Assembly: GCF_039536205.1 (NCBI RefSeq) | Contig: NZ_BAAAYL010000001.1 | Coordinates: 6,138,001-6,202,000 of the forward strand | Direction of reading: 5' to 3' | Source: Streptomyces sannanensis | GTDB taxonomy: Bacteria; Actinomycetota; Actinomycetes; Streptomycetales; Streptomycetaceae | DNA: 64,000 nt | Shown: positions 18,148-26,807 of the stretch, in pieces | Position numbering within the stretch: the first letter of the stretch is position 1 | Layout: each line of letters opens with the position of its first letter | Translations under genes and position numbers: made by a program | Notes under the pieces: generated by a model | Told to the model about the DNA's origin: nothing | The model's input: only the letters and a program-made list of their open reading frames with translations | Databases searched by the model: none

Positions 18148-20120
18148 CCACGATCATACGTACGGACCTGCTGGCCCTGACCCCGGACACCCTTGCCGCA
18201 CTCGCCAACCGGGGCCTGGTCAAGCGGGCGGCGAAGGAGCTCGACGCGGGCACCGGGCCGGCCGTCACGACCGGCCCGGACGGCACGGTGAACGGCCGGT
18301 TCGGCGACGGCACGGAGGCGGTGCTGCCACCGGGCACGGGTCTGGACACCGCCACGTGCGGCTGCGGCGCGCCCGGTGTGTGCCGGCATGTCGTCGGCCT
18401 GGTGCTGGCCTACCAGAGGACCGCGGCAGAAGAGGAGCCCCGGGCCGCCGCCGAAGCCGAGTGGTCCCCGGGCGGTATCGACGACGAGACGCTGGCCATG
18501 GCAGTGGGCACCCGGGCGCTCGCCGCCGCCCGGCGCACGTTCGAGCGCGGCTACACCGCCCAGGTGCACCGTCCCGTCCCCGGTCGCACGGAAGGTCCCT
18601 GGGTCGAACTGCCCACCTGCACCGTGCGCTTCCCCGTCCCCGGCGAGGTCGGTTACGCCCTCACCGATGCCGCCGAAGCACTTCGCGGGGAGATGGTGGC
18701 CCTGGCCGTCTGGGCATTCCGTGCCGCCGATGCGGCCGGCCCGGACAGGATCGACGTAGGCGGCCGGACCACGGTCCTGCGGACGGACACCGCGGTCGCC
18801 CTCGCCGACGACGTCCTCCTGGGAGGGGTCACCCATGCGGACGCGGTCCTCGTCAACACCCTGCGCCGGGCGGGCGCCCGGCTGACCGCCGGCTCGCTGC
18901 ACTGGCCCGCGGCCGCGCTCGCGGACCTCACCGACCAGCTCGCCGCCCATGCCGCCCGCAGCGCCCACTACCGCCCCGAGCGTGTCGCCGAGCTCCTCGC
19001 CGAACTGCACGCCCGCCACCGGGCCGCAGGGACGGACACCGCCCCCGACGTGCTGGGCGTCAAGGAAGCGGGGGAGACCCCGCTGCGCCGGGTGCGTCTC
19101 ACCGCGCTGGGCTGCCGCATCCGGGGCACCGCGCAGGAGCCCTTCGCCGAGGTCCATCTCGCGCACGCCGACGCGGGCATCGTGCTGGTCCTCCGTAAGG
19201 CCTGGACGCACGACAGCCCGCTGACCGGACACGAGCTGGCGTCCCGGCGCATCCTCGGCACCACCCTTGCCGCGCTGTCGGCCGGCAGCCTGGTCAGCGA
19301 GGACGCCCGGCGGAGCGCCTCCCGTACCCTCTCCATCGCCCGCGGCCGCCTCGCCGCCACGAGCGTGACCCCGGTCGGCTCGGCCTGGTCCCGCCTGCCC
19401 GAGCCGCTGCTCGTACGCGACCTCGCCGCGCACACCGCGTCCTGGGAGGGCCGGCCCCCGCGGCTGATCCGCCCGCGGGTCGAAGCCGAGACGGTCCGTG
19501 CCGTCACGATCTCCGAAGTGGAGAGCGTGGGCTACGACCCGGCCGAGCAGCGACTGGAAGCGGCTGTACGGGACGAGGCGGGCACCCGGGCGTATGTGTC
19601 CGCCGTGTACGACCCCCTGTGCCCTGGCGCCCTGGACGCCCTCGCCCAGGCCCTGAGCGGCGAGGTCCACTGTGTCACCGGCGCCCTCCACCGCTCCGGC
19701 GGCCGCATCGTCGTCGACCCGATCGCTCTCCTCACGCCCGCCGGGGTGACCGTCCCCGATCTCGCTCCGGGAGAAGGCACCACAGCCCTTCCCGGCACGC
19801 TGCTCACCCCGTCCGCCGACCCGCTGGCCGAGGCCCTCGGCGAGGCGCTCTCCGCCCTCGCCGACGCCGCCCACCACGGTCTGCGCCACCTCACGGCCCC
19901 GGCACGGGAGAGGCTGCGCGGAGCCGCCGGCCGGCTGTCCCGGACCGGCCTCGACAGGGCCGCCGCACTGCTGCGGACCTTCCTGGACACACTCCACGGC
20001 CAGGGCGCCGAGGCGGCGGCCGGTGCCTGGGCGGACGCGCAGATCCATCTGATGGTCAGCGCTGAACTGCAGGTGTCACAAGCGCCTGATCCGTCTCCGG
20101 CTGCCGGGGTCCCATCCTGA
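18144..20120 (+). CDS. SWIM zinc-finger protein (YehQ-like)
   Basis: 658 residues. An N-terminal SWIM zinc finger is visible as C72-x-C74-x5-C80-x-H82 (CGCGAPGVCRH); SWIM fingers bind DNA or proteins. The rest is a helical/beta region without recognised motifs. It is the last gene of the operon, starting in an ATGA overlap with the VWA gene and followed by a very strong hairpin at 20195-20259. The position corresponds to yehQ in E. coli. It may target the AAA+ complex to nucleic acid, which would fit the DNA-damage-type promoter, but this is inferred. Confidence 0.88.
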   Translation: MTTIIRTDLLALTPDTLAALANRGLVKRAAKELDAGTGPAVTTGPDGTVNGRFGDGTEAVLPPGTGLDTATCGCGAPGVCRHVVGLVLAYQRTAAEEEPRAAAEAEWSPGGIDDETLAMAVGTRALAAARRTFERGYTAQVHRPVPGRTEGPWVELPTCTVRFPVPGEVGYALTDAAEALRGEMVALAVWAFRAADAAGPDRIDVGGRTTVLRTDTAVALADDVLLGGVTHADAVLVNTLRRAGARLTAGSLHWPAAALADLTDQLAAHAARSAHYRPERVAELLAELHARHRAAGTDTAPDVLGVKEAGETPLRRVRLTALGCRIRGTAQEPFAEVHLAHADAGIVLVLRKAWTHDSPLTGHELASRRILGTTLAALSAGSLVSEDARRSASRTLSIARGRLAATSVTPVGSAWSRLPEPLLVRDLAAHTASWEGRPPRLIRPRVEAETVRAVTISEVESVGYDPAEQRLEAAVRDEAGTRAYVSAVYDPLCPGALDALAQALSGEVHCVTGALHRSGGRIVVDPIALLTPAGVTVPDLAPGEGTTALPGTLLTPSADPLAEALGEALSALADAAHHGLRHLTAPARERLRGAAGRLSRTGLDRAAALLRTFLDTLHGQGAEAAAGAWADAQIHLMVSAELQVSQAPDPSPAAGVPS

Positions 20121-20194
20121 GCAGCCTGGCCTTCACGCCTTCGGGCAGCATCGGAGCGGGCGCGCGACACGGACCCGAAACCGGGCATCGCCTC

Positions 20195-20259
20195 CCGTCG
20201 CGAACCGGCCCGCCTCGACCTGGGCTGAGACCAGGTCGAGGCGGGCCAGTTCGCGACGG
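20195..20259. terminator. 29-bp-stem bidirectional terminator
   Basis: Left arm 20195-20223 pairs with right arm 20231-20259 around the loop GCTGAGA, with one mismatch. It lies between the convergent SWIM gene (stop 20120) and SbnA-like gene (stop 20335) and marks the border of the two operons. Confidence 0.85.
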
Positions 20260-20334
20260 TCTCCGCTCCTGGGGGCGGCGGTCGCGGCTTCGCCGGCCGG
20301 GCTTCACGGCCCCGCTGTTGATGGCGGCTTGCCG

Positions 20335-21345
20335 TCACCTGGGTCGCCGGCCTGCGGGTGTGGCCCGTGGACCGGTGACCGTACCGGAGGCGCGGGGGAG
20401 TTCGTCGTCGCCGTAGATGTCCTCCAGCCAGTTGGTCTGGTAGATGGTGTCGAGATAGCGCTCGCCGAGGTCCGGGGCGATGGCCACCGCGGTGAGCTGA
20501 CGATCGTCGTGCTGGGCCAGCCAGCTCATCGCGCCGCTGACCACCGTGCCGGTGGATCCGCCGAACAGGAAGCCGCGTCTGGCCAGCCGATGGCAGGCAC
20601 GGATGGTGTCCGCCTCCTTGACGCGTACCACCTCGTCCACATAGGACTCGTCGAGCAGCGGCGGACGGATGCTCATGCCGAGCCCGGGAATCATCCGGCG
20701 GCCCGGCGTGCCACCGAAGATCACCGAGCCGACGCTGTCCACCGCGACGATCCGCACCGGCCGGTGCCACTCCCGGAAGTAGCGCGCGCAGCCCATCAGG
20801 GTTCCGGTGGTTCCGGCCCCGACGAACAGCACGTCCACTCGCGGGAAGCGCCGGGCGATCTTCGGCGCGGTCGTACGGTAGTGAGCCTTCCAGTTGTTCG
20901 GATTGGTGTACTGGCTGAGCCATACGTACCGGTCGTCGGAGGCACACAGAGCGCGGACGTAGTCGATGCGAGCCTGGAGAAAGCCACCGTTGGCCTCCTG
21001 TCCGGCGATGATGTGCACCTGACTGCCCAGCGCCTCCATCATCAGCCTGGTCGACAGGTTGCAGCGGGCATCCGTCACGCACAGGAACTGGTAGCCCTTG
21101 CTTGCCGCGATCATGCCCAGCGCCACGCCGAGGTTTCCGGACGAGGACTCGACCAGGATCGAGTCCGGCGTCAGGACCCCGTCGCGCTCGGCGCTCTCCA
21201 CCATCTCGATCGCGGCTTTCATCTTGATCGAGCCGGCGAAGTTGAAACCCTCGCACTTCAGGAAGAGCGACCGCCCGAAGATCGACCGCAGGTCGACATA
21301 GAGCTCGTCCTCGTTGAAGGCATGGGGAACGGAAATGACGGGCAC
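20335..21345 (-). CDS. sbnA: SbnA-type N-(2-amino-2-carboxyethyl)-L-glutamate synthase
   Basis: PLP enzyme of the cysteine-synthase fold that joins O-phospho-L-serine and L-glutamate, the first step to L-2,3-diaminopropionate (Dap). 336 residues. The Schiff-base lysine is in AGSIKMK (K41), the substrate loop ESSSGNLG follows, and the glycine-rich phosphate loop reads GAGTTGT. The frame extends upstream, but GTG 21345 is preceded by GAGGAG at good spacing. It is distinguished from ordinary cysteine synthase by its N-terminus and by the adjacent SbnB. Last gene of a five-gene minus-strand cluster, ending at a strong terminator. Confidence 0.9.
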   Translation of the reverse strand: MPVISVPHAFNEDELYVDLRSIFGRSLFLKCEGFNFAGSIKMKAAIEMVESAERDGVLTPDSILVESSSGNLGVALGMIAASKGYQFLCVTDARCNLSTRLMMEALGSQVHIIAGQEANGGFLQARIDYVRALCASDDRYVWLSQYTNPNNWKAHYRTTAPKIARRFPRVDVLFVGAGTTGTLMGCARYFREWHRPVRIVAVDSVGSVIFGGTPGRRMIPGLGMSIRPPLLDESYVDEVVRVKEADTIRACHRLARRGFLFGGSTGTVVSGAMSWLAQHDDRQLTAVAIAPDLGERYLDTIYQTNWLEDIYGDDELPRASGTVTGPRATPAGRRPR

Positions 21346-21446
21346 ATTGGTCTCCTCATCTACGGCAGAGCACTTCCGGAGCATCCGTCGGCCCTGGACC
21401 GGTTTCAATCGATTCCGGCCGGGCCTCCGTCGACGCTCTCGGCGGC

Positions 21447-22517
21447 TCAGCCGTACCGGCGCAATTCGTGGAAGAAGTCGTCGATGACGTGCAACTCTTG
21501 TGAGCGGGCCACCTCGTCGTGGACCCACTTGCCGACCGCGAGGTCGAGCACCCCGAGGCCGAAGGGCGAGAACACCACCGGCCGGCCCTCCGGGACCGTC
21601 ACCCGCCCGGCCATCACGTCGTCCAGGGTGCCGAGCAGGAAGTCCCGGTTGCCTGTGAGCTGCTCGGCCAGATGAGGCGAGGTGTCGGCCTTCAGACAGT
21701 GCTCGATGTCGTCGACGACGTTGGTCGAGGCGAGCAGGATCTCCGGCGCGAGGTCGCGCAGCGACACATGCAGCACCAGCGGGTTGTGTTCGAACCACGA
21801 CAGCTCGTGCACATGCGGCTCACCGGCGACGGTGGCGAAGACCACCAGGTCGCTGGAGCGGATCAGCTGTTCGGCGCTGTCGTGCACGGTGATCCGGCCG
21901 TCGGCGCCCGACTGTTCCAGATGACAGCGGAAGCCGGCCGCGCTGTCCGCGGACAAGTCGTGCACCCCGATGTCGTCGAACGACCAGCCGGTGCCGACCA
22001 GGAAGGTGTGGATATAGCGGGCGATCAGGCCCGTCCCGACGAATCCGACGCGCGTCGGGCGCTGACGGCCGCGGCTGAGCCGGTCGGCCGCCAGGGCCGC
22101 CGATGCGGCCGTCCTGGTCGCGCTGATGATCGAGCTTTCCAGGCAGGCGAACGGGTAGCCGGTGTAATGGTCGTTGAGGATCAGCACGGCCGAGGCCCGA
22201 GGGATGCCGGACGCCACGTTACCGGGGAAGCTGGAGATCCATTTGATGCCGTCCACCCGTACCCGCCCGCCGATCGAGGCCGGCAGCGCGATGATCCGGG
22301 AGGACGGACGATCGGGGAAGCGCAGGAAGTAGGAGGGCGGGTTCACCGAATCACCGGCGCCGTGCAGCCGGTACGTGGCCTCGACCAGCTCCACGATCTG
22401 CTTCTCGCGTCCCTGCAGCGCGCGCTGGACCTGCGCACCGGAGATCACCGCGAACGGTGGCACGGTGACCGGCTCGGGCATGGCGGACTTCGTTGAAGTG
22501 GATCTCATGGTGATCAT
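21447..22517 (-). CDS. sbnB: SbnB-type N-(2-amino-2-carboxyethyl)-L-glutamate dehydrogenase
   Basis: NAD-dependent enzyme of the ornithine cyclodeaminase/mu-crystallin family that oxidatively splits the SbnA product into L-Dap and 2-oxoglutarate. 356 residues, with Rossmann motif GFVGTGLIA (158-166) and the family signatures ALPASIGG and GIKWISSFPGN. The start ATG 22517 makes an ATGA overlap with the TauD-like gene upstream. SbnA plus SbnB together are diagnostic of Dap supply for a peptide product. About 100 bp separate it from sbnA. Confidence 0.92.
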   Translation of the reverse strand: MITMRSTSTKSAMPEPVTVPPFAVISGAQVQRALQGREKQIVELVEATYRLHGAGDSVNPPSYFLRFPDRPSSRIIALPASIGGRVRVDGIKWISSFPGNVASGIPRASAVLILNDHYTGYPFACLESSIISATRTAASAALAADRLSRGRQRPTRVGFVGTGLIARYIHTFLVGTGWSFDDIGVHDLSADSAAGFRCHLEQSGADGRITVHDSAEQLIRSSDLVVFATVAGEPHVHELSWFEHNPLVLHVSLRDLAPEILLASTNVVDDIEHCLKADTSPHLAEQLTGNRDFLLGTLDDVMAGRVTVPEGRPVVFSPFGLGVLDLAVGKWVHDEVARSQELHVIDDFFHELRRYG

Positions 22518-23518
22518 GCGGCAGTCACCTCGACAGTGGGGGAGCAGTCGGCAAGGCGCACCGCGTCGGCCATCGCCACGAGTACCTCGCGGGGCCCCTC
22601 GAAGGCCTCCCTGCTGTGCGCGGTACGGACGTTGTCGACGAGCATCAGGTCGCCGGCCTGCCAGGGTTCGCGTGCGGTGTTGTCCTCGTAGACCTTGTTG
22701 AGAAGCTGCACGACGTCCTCGCCGATTGCGTCGCCGTTGCCGTAGCAGGTGTTGAACGGCAGCCCGTCGGCGCCGTACGAGTCCAGCAGGAACTCGCGCA
22801 CCTCGGGGGCGATCGTCCACTCGTTGAGGAACGCGATCTGGTTGAACCAGCAGCGCCGGCCGGTGACCGGATGGCGCACCACGGCGCTGCGCCGCTGCCT
22901 GGTGCGCAGTCCACCGTCGGGCTGCCACTCGAACTCGATCGCGTTGGCACGGCAGTAGTGCTCGATGGCGCCCCGGTCCTCGGTGCCGAACGACTCGGCC
23001 AAGGACGCTCCGATCTCGTCGTTGTAACTGCGCGTGAGCAGCCAGCCCTCCCGCTCGAACCGCCCGGTCAGCTCGGTGGGCAGCGCCTCGAGCACGGTGG
23101 ACGCGTCGGCCACCGCGGTCGCCCCGCCCTCGGCGGGCGCGCCCAGGCACGCGAACATCATCAGTCCGGGGAACTCGAGCGTGTAGCTCAGTTCGTGGTG
23201 CATGCACATCGGCTGGTTCTGCGGCCACTTCGAGGAGGAGTACACACCGTCGGAGTAGATCTGCCGGGGTGCGAAGGACTCCTTCTCGGTCATCAGGCCG
23301 TTGGCGAGCCGCCGGAAGACGGCACCGGTCTCGGCCGCGTCGCGCAGCCCGAGACCGCGGGCCAGGACCGCACCGTGCTCGGCCACGATGGCTCGCAGCG
23401 CGTCCCGGTGCTCGGCCGCCCAGCTCAGAGCACCGTCGGTGGTCTCGACGCGCAGCATCGGCGGTCTGCCCGGTTGCAGCTCCAGGTCGAGGAGTGACGC
23501 CGGGGATGTGGACGACAT
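22514..23518 (-). CDS. TauD/TfdA-family Fe(II)/2-oxoglutarate dioxygenase (SyrP-like)
   Basis: 334-residue non-heme iron oxygenase, probably hydroxylating an amino acid, free or bound to a carrier. The facial triad is visible as H107-x-E109 (MHHELSY) and distal H301 (RTAHSREAF), with R310 as the likely 2-oxoglutarate anchor. Using Glu rather than Asp in the triad is typical of the SyrP-like subgroup acting in NRPS clusters. ATG 23518 follows AAAGGAAA, 23 nt after the NRPS stop. A decayed paralogue lies at 29474-29559. The substrate could be Dap or the Dap-peptide. Confidence 0.87.
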   Translation of the reverse strand: MSSTSPASLLDLELQPGRPPMLRVETTDGALSWAAEHRDALRAIVAEHGAVLARGLGLRDAAETGAVFRRLANGLMTEKESFAPRQIYSDGVYSSSKWPQNQPMCMHHELSYTLEFPGLMMFACLGAPAEGGATAVADASTVLEALPTELTGRFEREGWLLTRSYNDEIGASLAESFGTEDRGAIEHYCRANAIEFEWQPDGGLRTRQRRSAVVRHPVTGRRCWFNQIAFLNEWTIAPEVREFLLDSYGADGLPFNTCYGNGDAIGEDVVQLLNKVYEDNTAREPWQAGDLMLVDNVRTAHSREAFEGPREVLVAMADAVRLADCSPTVEVTAA

Positions 23519-23541
23519 CTCGGTTTCCTTTCTCTTGCCGC

Positions 23542-26500
23542 TCAGGAAGACATCAGCAGTTCGGCGGCGTGCAGCACGGCCTTTGCCGCCTCTGCCGGAC
23601 GGGTTCGCAGGAAGTAGTGGCCGCCGTTCGCGAGTTCGTGCAGGTCGACGTGTTCGGCAAGCAGCTGCCAGTCGCGGTGTCGGGACGAGGAATCCGCCGT
23701 GCTCGGGTCGTCCGCGGCGACCACCACGGTGACCGGCGCGGACAGCTTCACCGTCGGCGGTGCGTCCAGGACATCGGCGAAATAGCGGTGCGCGGACACA
23801 CAGTCGTGCCGATAGGCGGCGCCGACACGTTCGGCATGCGGCGCGTCGAGCTCACCGAGTCCGGTGTAGCCGCTGTCCGCGCTCAGCCTCGCGGCGATCT
23901 CGGCGTCGCTCGGCCCGGTCAGCTCGGTGATCGCGGCACGCCGGCCGACGGCGTCACCGAGCAGCTGCGCCCCGAGGAACACCCGCTGGACGTCCACTCC
24001 GCGTTCCTGGAGCTTCCTGGCCGTCTCCACCGCGAACGCGGTGCCCGAGGAGTGGCCCCACAGCATGACCGTGGTCAGGCCGCGCTCGGTGATCTCGGCG
24101 ACGACCTGTTCGACCACCTGTGCCATCGGCGCGAAGGGCTCGCGCTCGGCGGTTACGTCGTGACCGGGCAACTCGACGGCGTAGACCGCGGGCCCGCTGC
24201 CCGACAGCGCCCTGGCCATCGGCTGGAAGTTCACCGCGTTGCCGCCCGCATAGGGGAAGCAGACCAGGGCACCGGCCTGCGCACTGTTCGACCCCGAGAG
24301 CGCGTGCAGAAGTCCGGAGCGCCCCTCGGGCCCGGCGTCGATCAGTCCGGCCAGATCGGCGAGGACCGGGTGACGGGTGACGTCCTTGAGCGACACCGCA
24401 CGGTCCAGGGCGATCGCCAGCTTCACGGCCGACAGCGAGGTGCCGCCCAGATCGAAGAAGTGGTCACGCCGTCCGATCCGGGTGTACGGGATGCCCAGCA
24501 CCTCTGCCCACGCGGCCGCCAGCCGCTGTTCTGCCGGGGTAGTCGGCTGGCTGTAGTCGCCCTCGACGGCGGCTAGTTCTCCGGCCAGCGCTGTCAGCGT
24601 CTTCCTGTCGATCTTGCTGTTGGCAGTCAGCGGCAGGCTTTCCCGCCAGTGGAAGGCGGACGGGACCATGTACTCCGGCAGTGATCCGCCCAGGCGGTTC
24701 AGCAGGACGTCGGTCTCGACCGGCCGTGGGCCGGAGTAGAAGGCCACCAGGTGCTTGCTCTGGTCGCTCCGTTCGGCGACCACCACCGCACCGTCGCGGA
24801 CACCGGGCACCCGCAGCAGGGTGTTCTCGATCTCACCGATCTCGATCCGGAAGCCACGGATCTTGACCTGGGTGTCCTTCCGGCCGAGAAACTCGAGCTT
24901 GCCCTCGGGCAGCCAGCGACCGTAGTCGCCCCCTCGGTAGAGGCGGTTGCCCGGCCGGTGCGGATCGGGCATGAAGGCCGCCCGGGTGCGCTCGGGGTCG
25001 TTGACGTAGCCGCGGCCGACGCAGACTCCGGAGAAGACGATCGCACCGGGGGCGCCCAGCGGCACCGGTGACAGATGCTCGTCGACGACATAGATGTGCG
25101 TGTTGTTGACCGGAGGACCGAGCGGGACACGCTCCCGGTCCGGCACCCGGTCCATGACCTCGTGGTTGGTGTCGTCCGACGTCTCCGTCAACCCGTAGGC
25201 GTTGACCAGCTTGATCCCGGGCTGGGCCGCGAACCAGCGCTGGGTGAGCTCCTTCTTCAGCGCCTCGCCGGTGACCGAGACACACCGCAGGTCCGGCAGT
25301 CGGCTGGGGCGCTGCTCCAGACAGGACAGGACGACTTCGAGATACGACGGCACGACCTGCAGCACCGAGACCCGGCCGTCGGTGATCCGGTCGAGGAACC
25401 GCGGGACGTCCAGGATCACCTCCTGCTCGACCAGCAGCGTCCGCCCACCGACCAGGAGCGCGGAAACCAGTTGCCACAGCGAGATGTCGAAGCACTGGGG
25501 TGCGGTCTGGGCAACCACCTGCCCCTCGCTGATCCCCAGGTCGTCGATCTTGGCGTAGAGGTGGTTGAGCATGCCCGCGTGCTCGCACATCGCACCCTTG
25601 GGCTCACCCGTGGAGCCGGAGGTGAAGTAGATGTAGGCGAGCTGGTCCCGCGCCACGTCCACGCCGAGATCATCGTCGGCATGGCCTTCCTGAGAGGTCG
25701 TGTCGATGAACAGTGTCCGGACTCCGGACAGCGAGTCGAGGGCCTGGTCGAGCCAGGCGGTACTGCCGGGTTCCGTCAGCACGAGCCGGCACCCGGCACG
25801 GGAGAGCGTGGTCGCGATGCGGTCGGCCGGGAAATGGGGCTCGATGGGCAGGTACACGCCACCGGCCTTGAAGACGGCGAGGACGGCGGCCATCCAGTCC
25901 AGGTTGCGTTCGGTCACGACCGCGACGACACCTTCGGGGCGCAGTCCTCGCGCCAGCAGGGCTCGTCCCAGCCGGTTGGCACGGACGTTGAGTTCCTGAT
26001 AGGTCAGCTGCCGGTCGCCGTGCACTGCCGCGACGGCGTCCGGATGGGCCTTGACCCGCTCCTCGAACAGCTCGTGGAACCGGCGGTCCGGCAGCTTTCG
26101 CCGGGGTCCGGCGAGCCCTTCGATCTGGAAGCGGAGCTCCTCGGCGGAGAGCAGGCTCTGCCGCCCGTGCTCGGCGTCCGGATCGGCGGCGATCAGCGTG
26201 AGCGCGGTGACGTGATAACCGGCGATCCTGGCGGCGCTGTCCGTGTCGAGCGCGTCGGTCCGGTATCGCAGCCGCAGTACGAGCCGGCCGTCGTCCCGCG
26301 AGACTCCCAGCCGCAGCACGGAACTCTCCGCGAGGTCGCCGCCGACGTCCGTGGGGTCGAACACGGTCTCCGGCGACGGCTCGGGCAGGCCCAGGTCGCG
26401 TCGGAGGTCGTCGACCGGGAAGTCCTTGTGGGAGAGCAGCTCCGACTCGACCCGACGGGTGTTCAGCAGCAGCGTCTGCCACGAGCCGGGTTCGGTCGTC

Positions 26501-26796
26501 AGCCGACAGGGCAACGGCCGGCCGCCCTCCGCGGCGACGTAGCCGGTGACGACCTCGTGCTCGCCGGACAGGGCGGAGAGCACCTTGGCGTGCGCGGCCA
26601 GCAGTATCGAGCCGAACGGCACCGTGAGGTCGGCCGCCAGCCGGCCCAACGCCTCCACGACGTCGTCCGGAACCGTCGCCCGGTACTCGTCGACGCCCGT
26701 CACCGGCGTGAGCGTCCATCGCGGGACCGTCGTGAATCCACCGGCGACGAGTACACCGCGCCAGAACTCCCGGCCGTCCTCCATGTGCGTTCCCAT
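23542..26796 (-). CDS. NRPS: half condensation domain - A - T - TE
   Basis: About 1084 residues. Residues 1-230 resemble only the C-terminal half of a condensation domain, with no HHxxxDG. The adenylation domain spans about 235-735: FTSGSTGEPKG (391-401), FDISLW (436-441), NAYGLTETSDD (532-542) and catalytic lysine in NSKIDRK (about 728). The carrier domain has LGGTSL (Ser787). The thioesterase has GHSSG (914-918, nucleophile Ser916). Hand-read specificity positions (Asp437, Trp441, Asp541, Asp542) place two acidic residues in the pocket, which fits a diamino acid such as Dap. ATG 26796 follows GAGGGAAGG, 11 nt after the upstream stop; the open frame beyond it is an artefact. Encoded with Dap synthesis genes; the product is unknown. 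Confidence 0.9.
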   Translation of the reverse strand: MGTHMEDGREFWRGVLVAGGFTTVPRWTLTPVTGVDEYRATVPDDVVEALGRLAADLTVPFGSILLAAHAKVLSALSGEHEVVTGYVAAEGGRPLPCRLTTEPGSWQTLLLNTRRVESELLSHKDFPVDDLRRDLGLPEPSPETVFDPTDVGGDLAESSVLRLGVSRDDGRLVLRLRYRTDALDTDSAARIAGYHVTALTLIAADPDAEHGRQSLLSAEELRFQIEGLAGPRRKLPDRRFHELFEERVKAHPDAVAAVHGDRQLTYQELNVRANRLGRALLARGLRPEGVVAVVTERNLDWMAAVLAVFKAGGVYLPIEPHFPADRIATTLSRAGCRLVLTEPGSTAWLDQALDSLSGVRTLFIDTTSQEGHADDDLGVDVARDQLAYIYFTSGSTGEPKGAMCEHAGMLNHLYAKIDDLGISEGQVVAQTAPQCFDISLWQLVSALLVGGRTLLVEQEVILDVPRFLDRITDGRVSVLQVVPSYLEVVLSCLEQRPSRLPDLRCVSVTGEALKKELTQRWFAAQPGIKLVNAYGLTETSDDTNHEVMDRVPDRERVPLGPPVNNTHIYVVDEHLSPVPLGAPGAIVFSGVCVGRGYVNDPERTRAAFMPDPHRPGNRLYRGGDYGRWLPEGKLEFLGRKDTQVKIRGFRIEIGEIENTLLRVPGVRDGAVVVAERSDQSKHLVAFYSGPRPVETDVLLNRLGGSLPEYMVPSAFHWRESLPLTANSKIDRKTLTALAGELAAVEGDYSQPTTPAEQRLAAAWAEVLGIPYTRIGRRDHFFDLGGTSLSAVKLAIALDRAVSLKDVTRHPVLADLAGLIDAGPEGRSGLLHALSGSNSAQAGALVCFPYAGGNAVNFQPMARALSGSGPAVYAVELPGHDVTAEREPFAPMAQVVEQVVAEITERGLTTVMLWGHSSGTAFAVETARKLQERGVDVQRVFLGAQLLGDAVGRRAAITELTGPSDAEIAARLSADSGYTGLGELDAPHAERVGAAYRHDCVSAHRYFADVLDAPPTVKLSAPVTVVVAADDPSTADSSSRHRDWQLLAEHVDLHELANGGHYFLRTRPAEAAKAVLHAAELLMSS

Positions 26797-26807
26797 GGGA
26801 CCTTCCC

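Noticed and set aside
20335..21345. Ordinary cysteine synthase
   Set aside because: The adjacent SbnB-type dehydrogenase and NRPS genes, and the N-terminal sequence, fit SbnA better.
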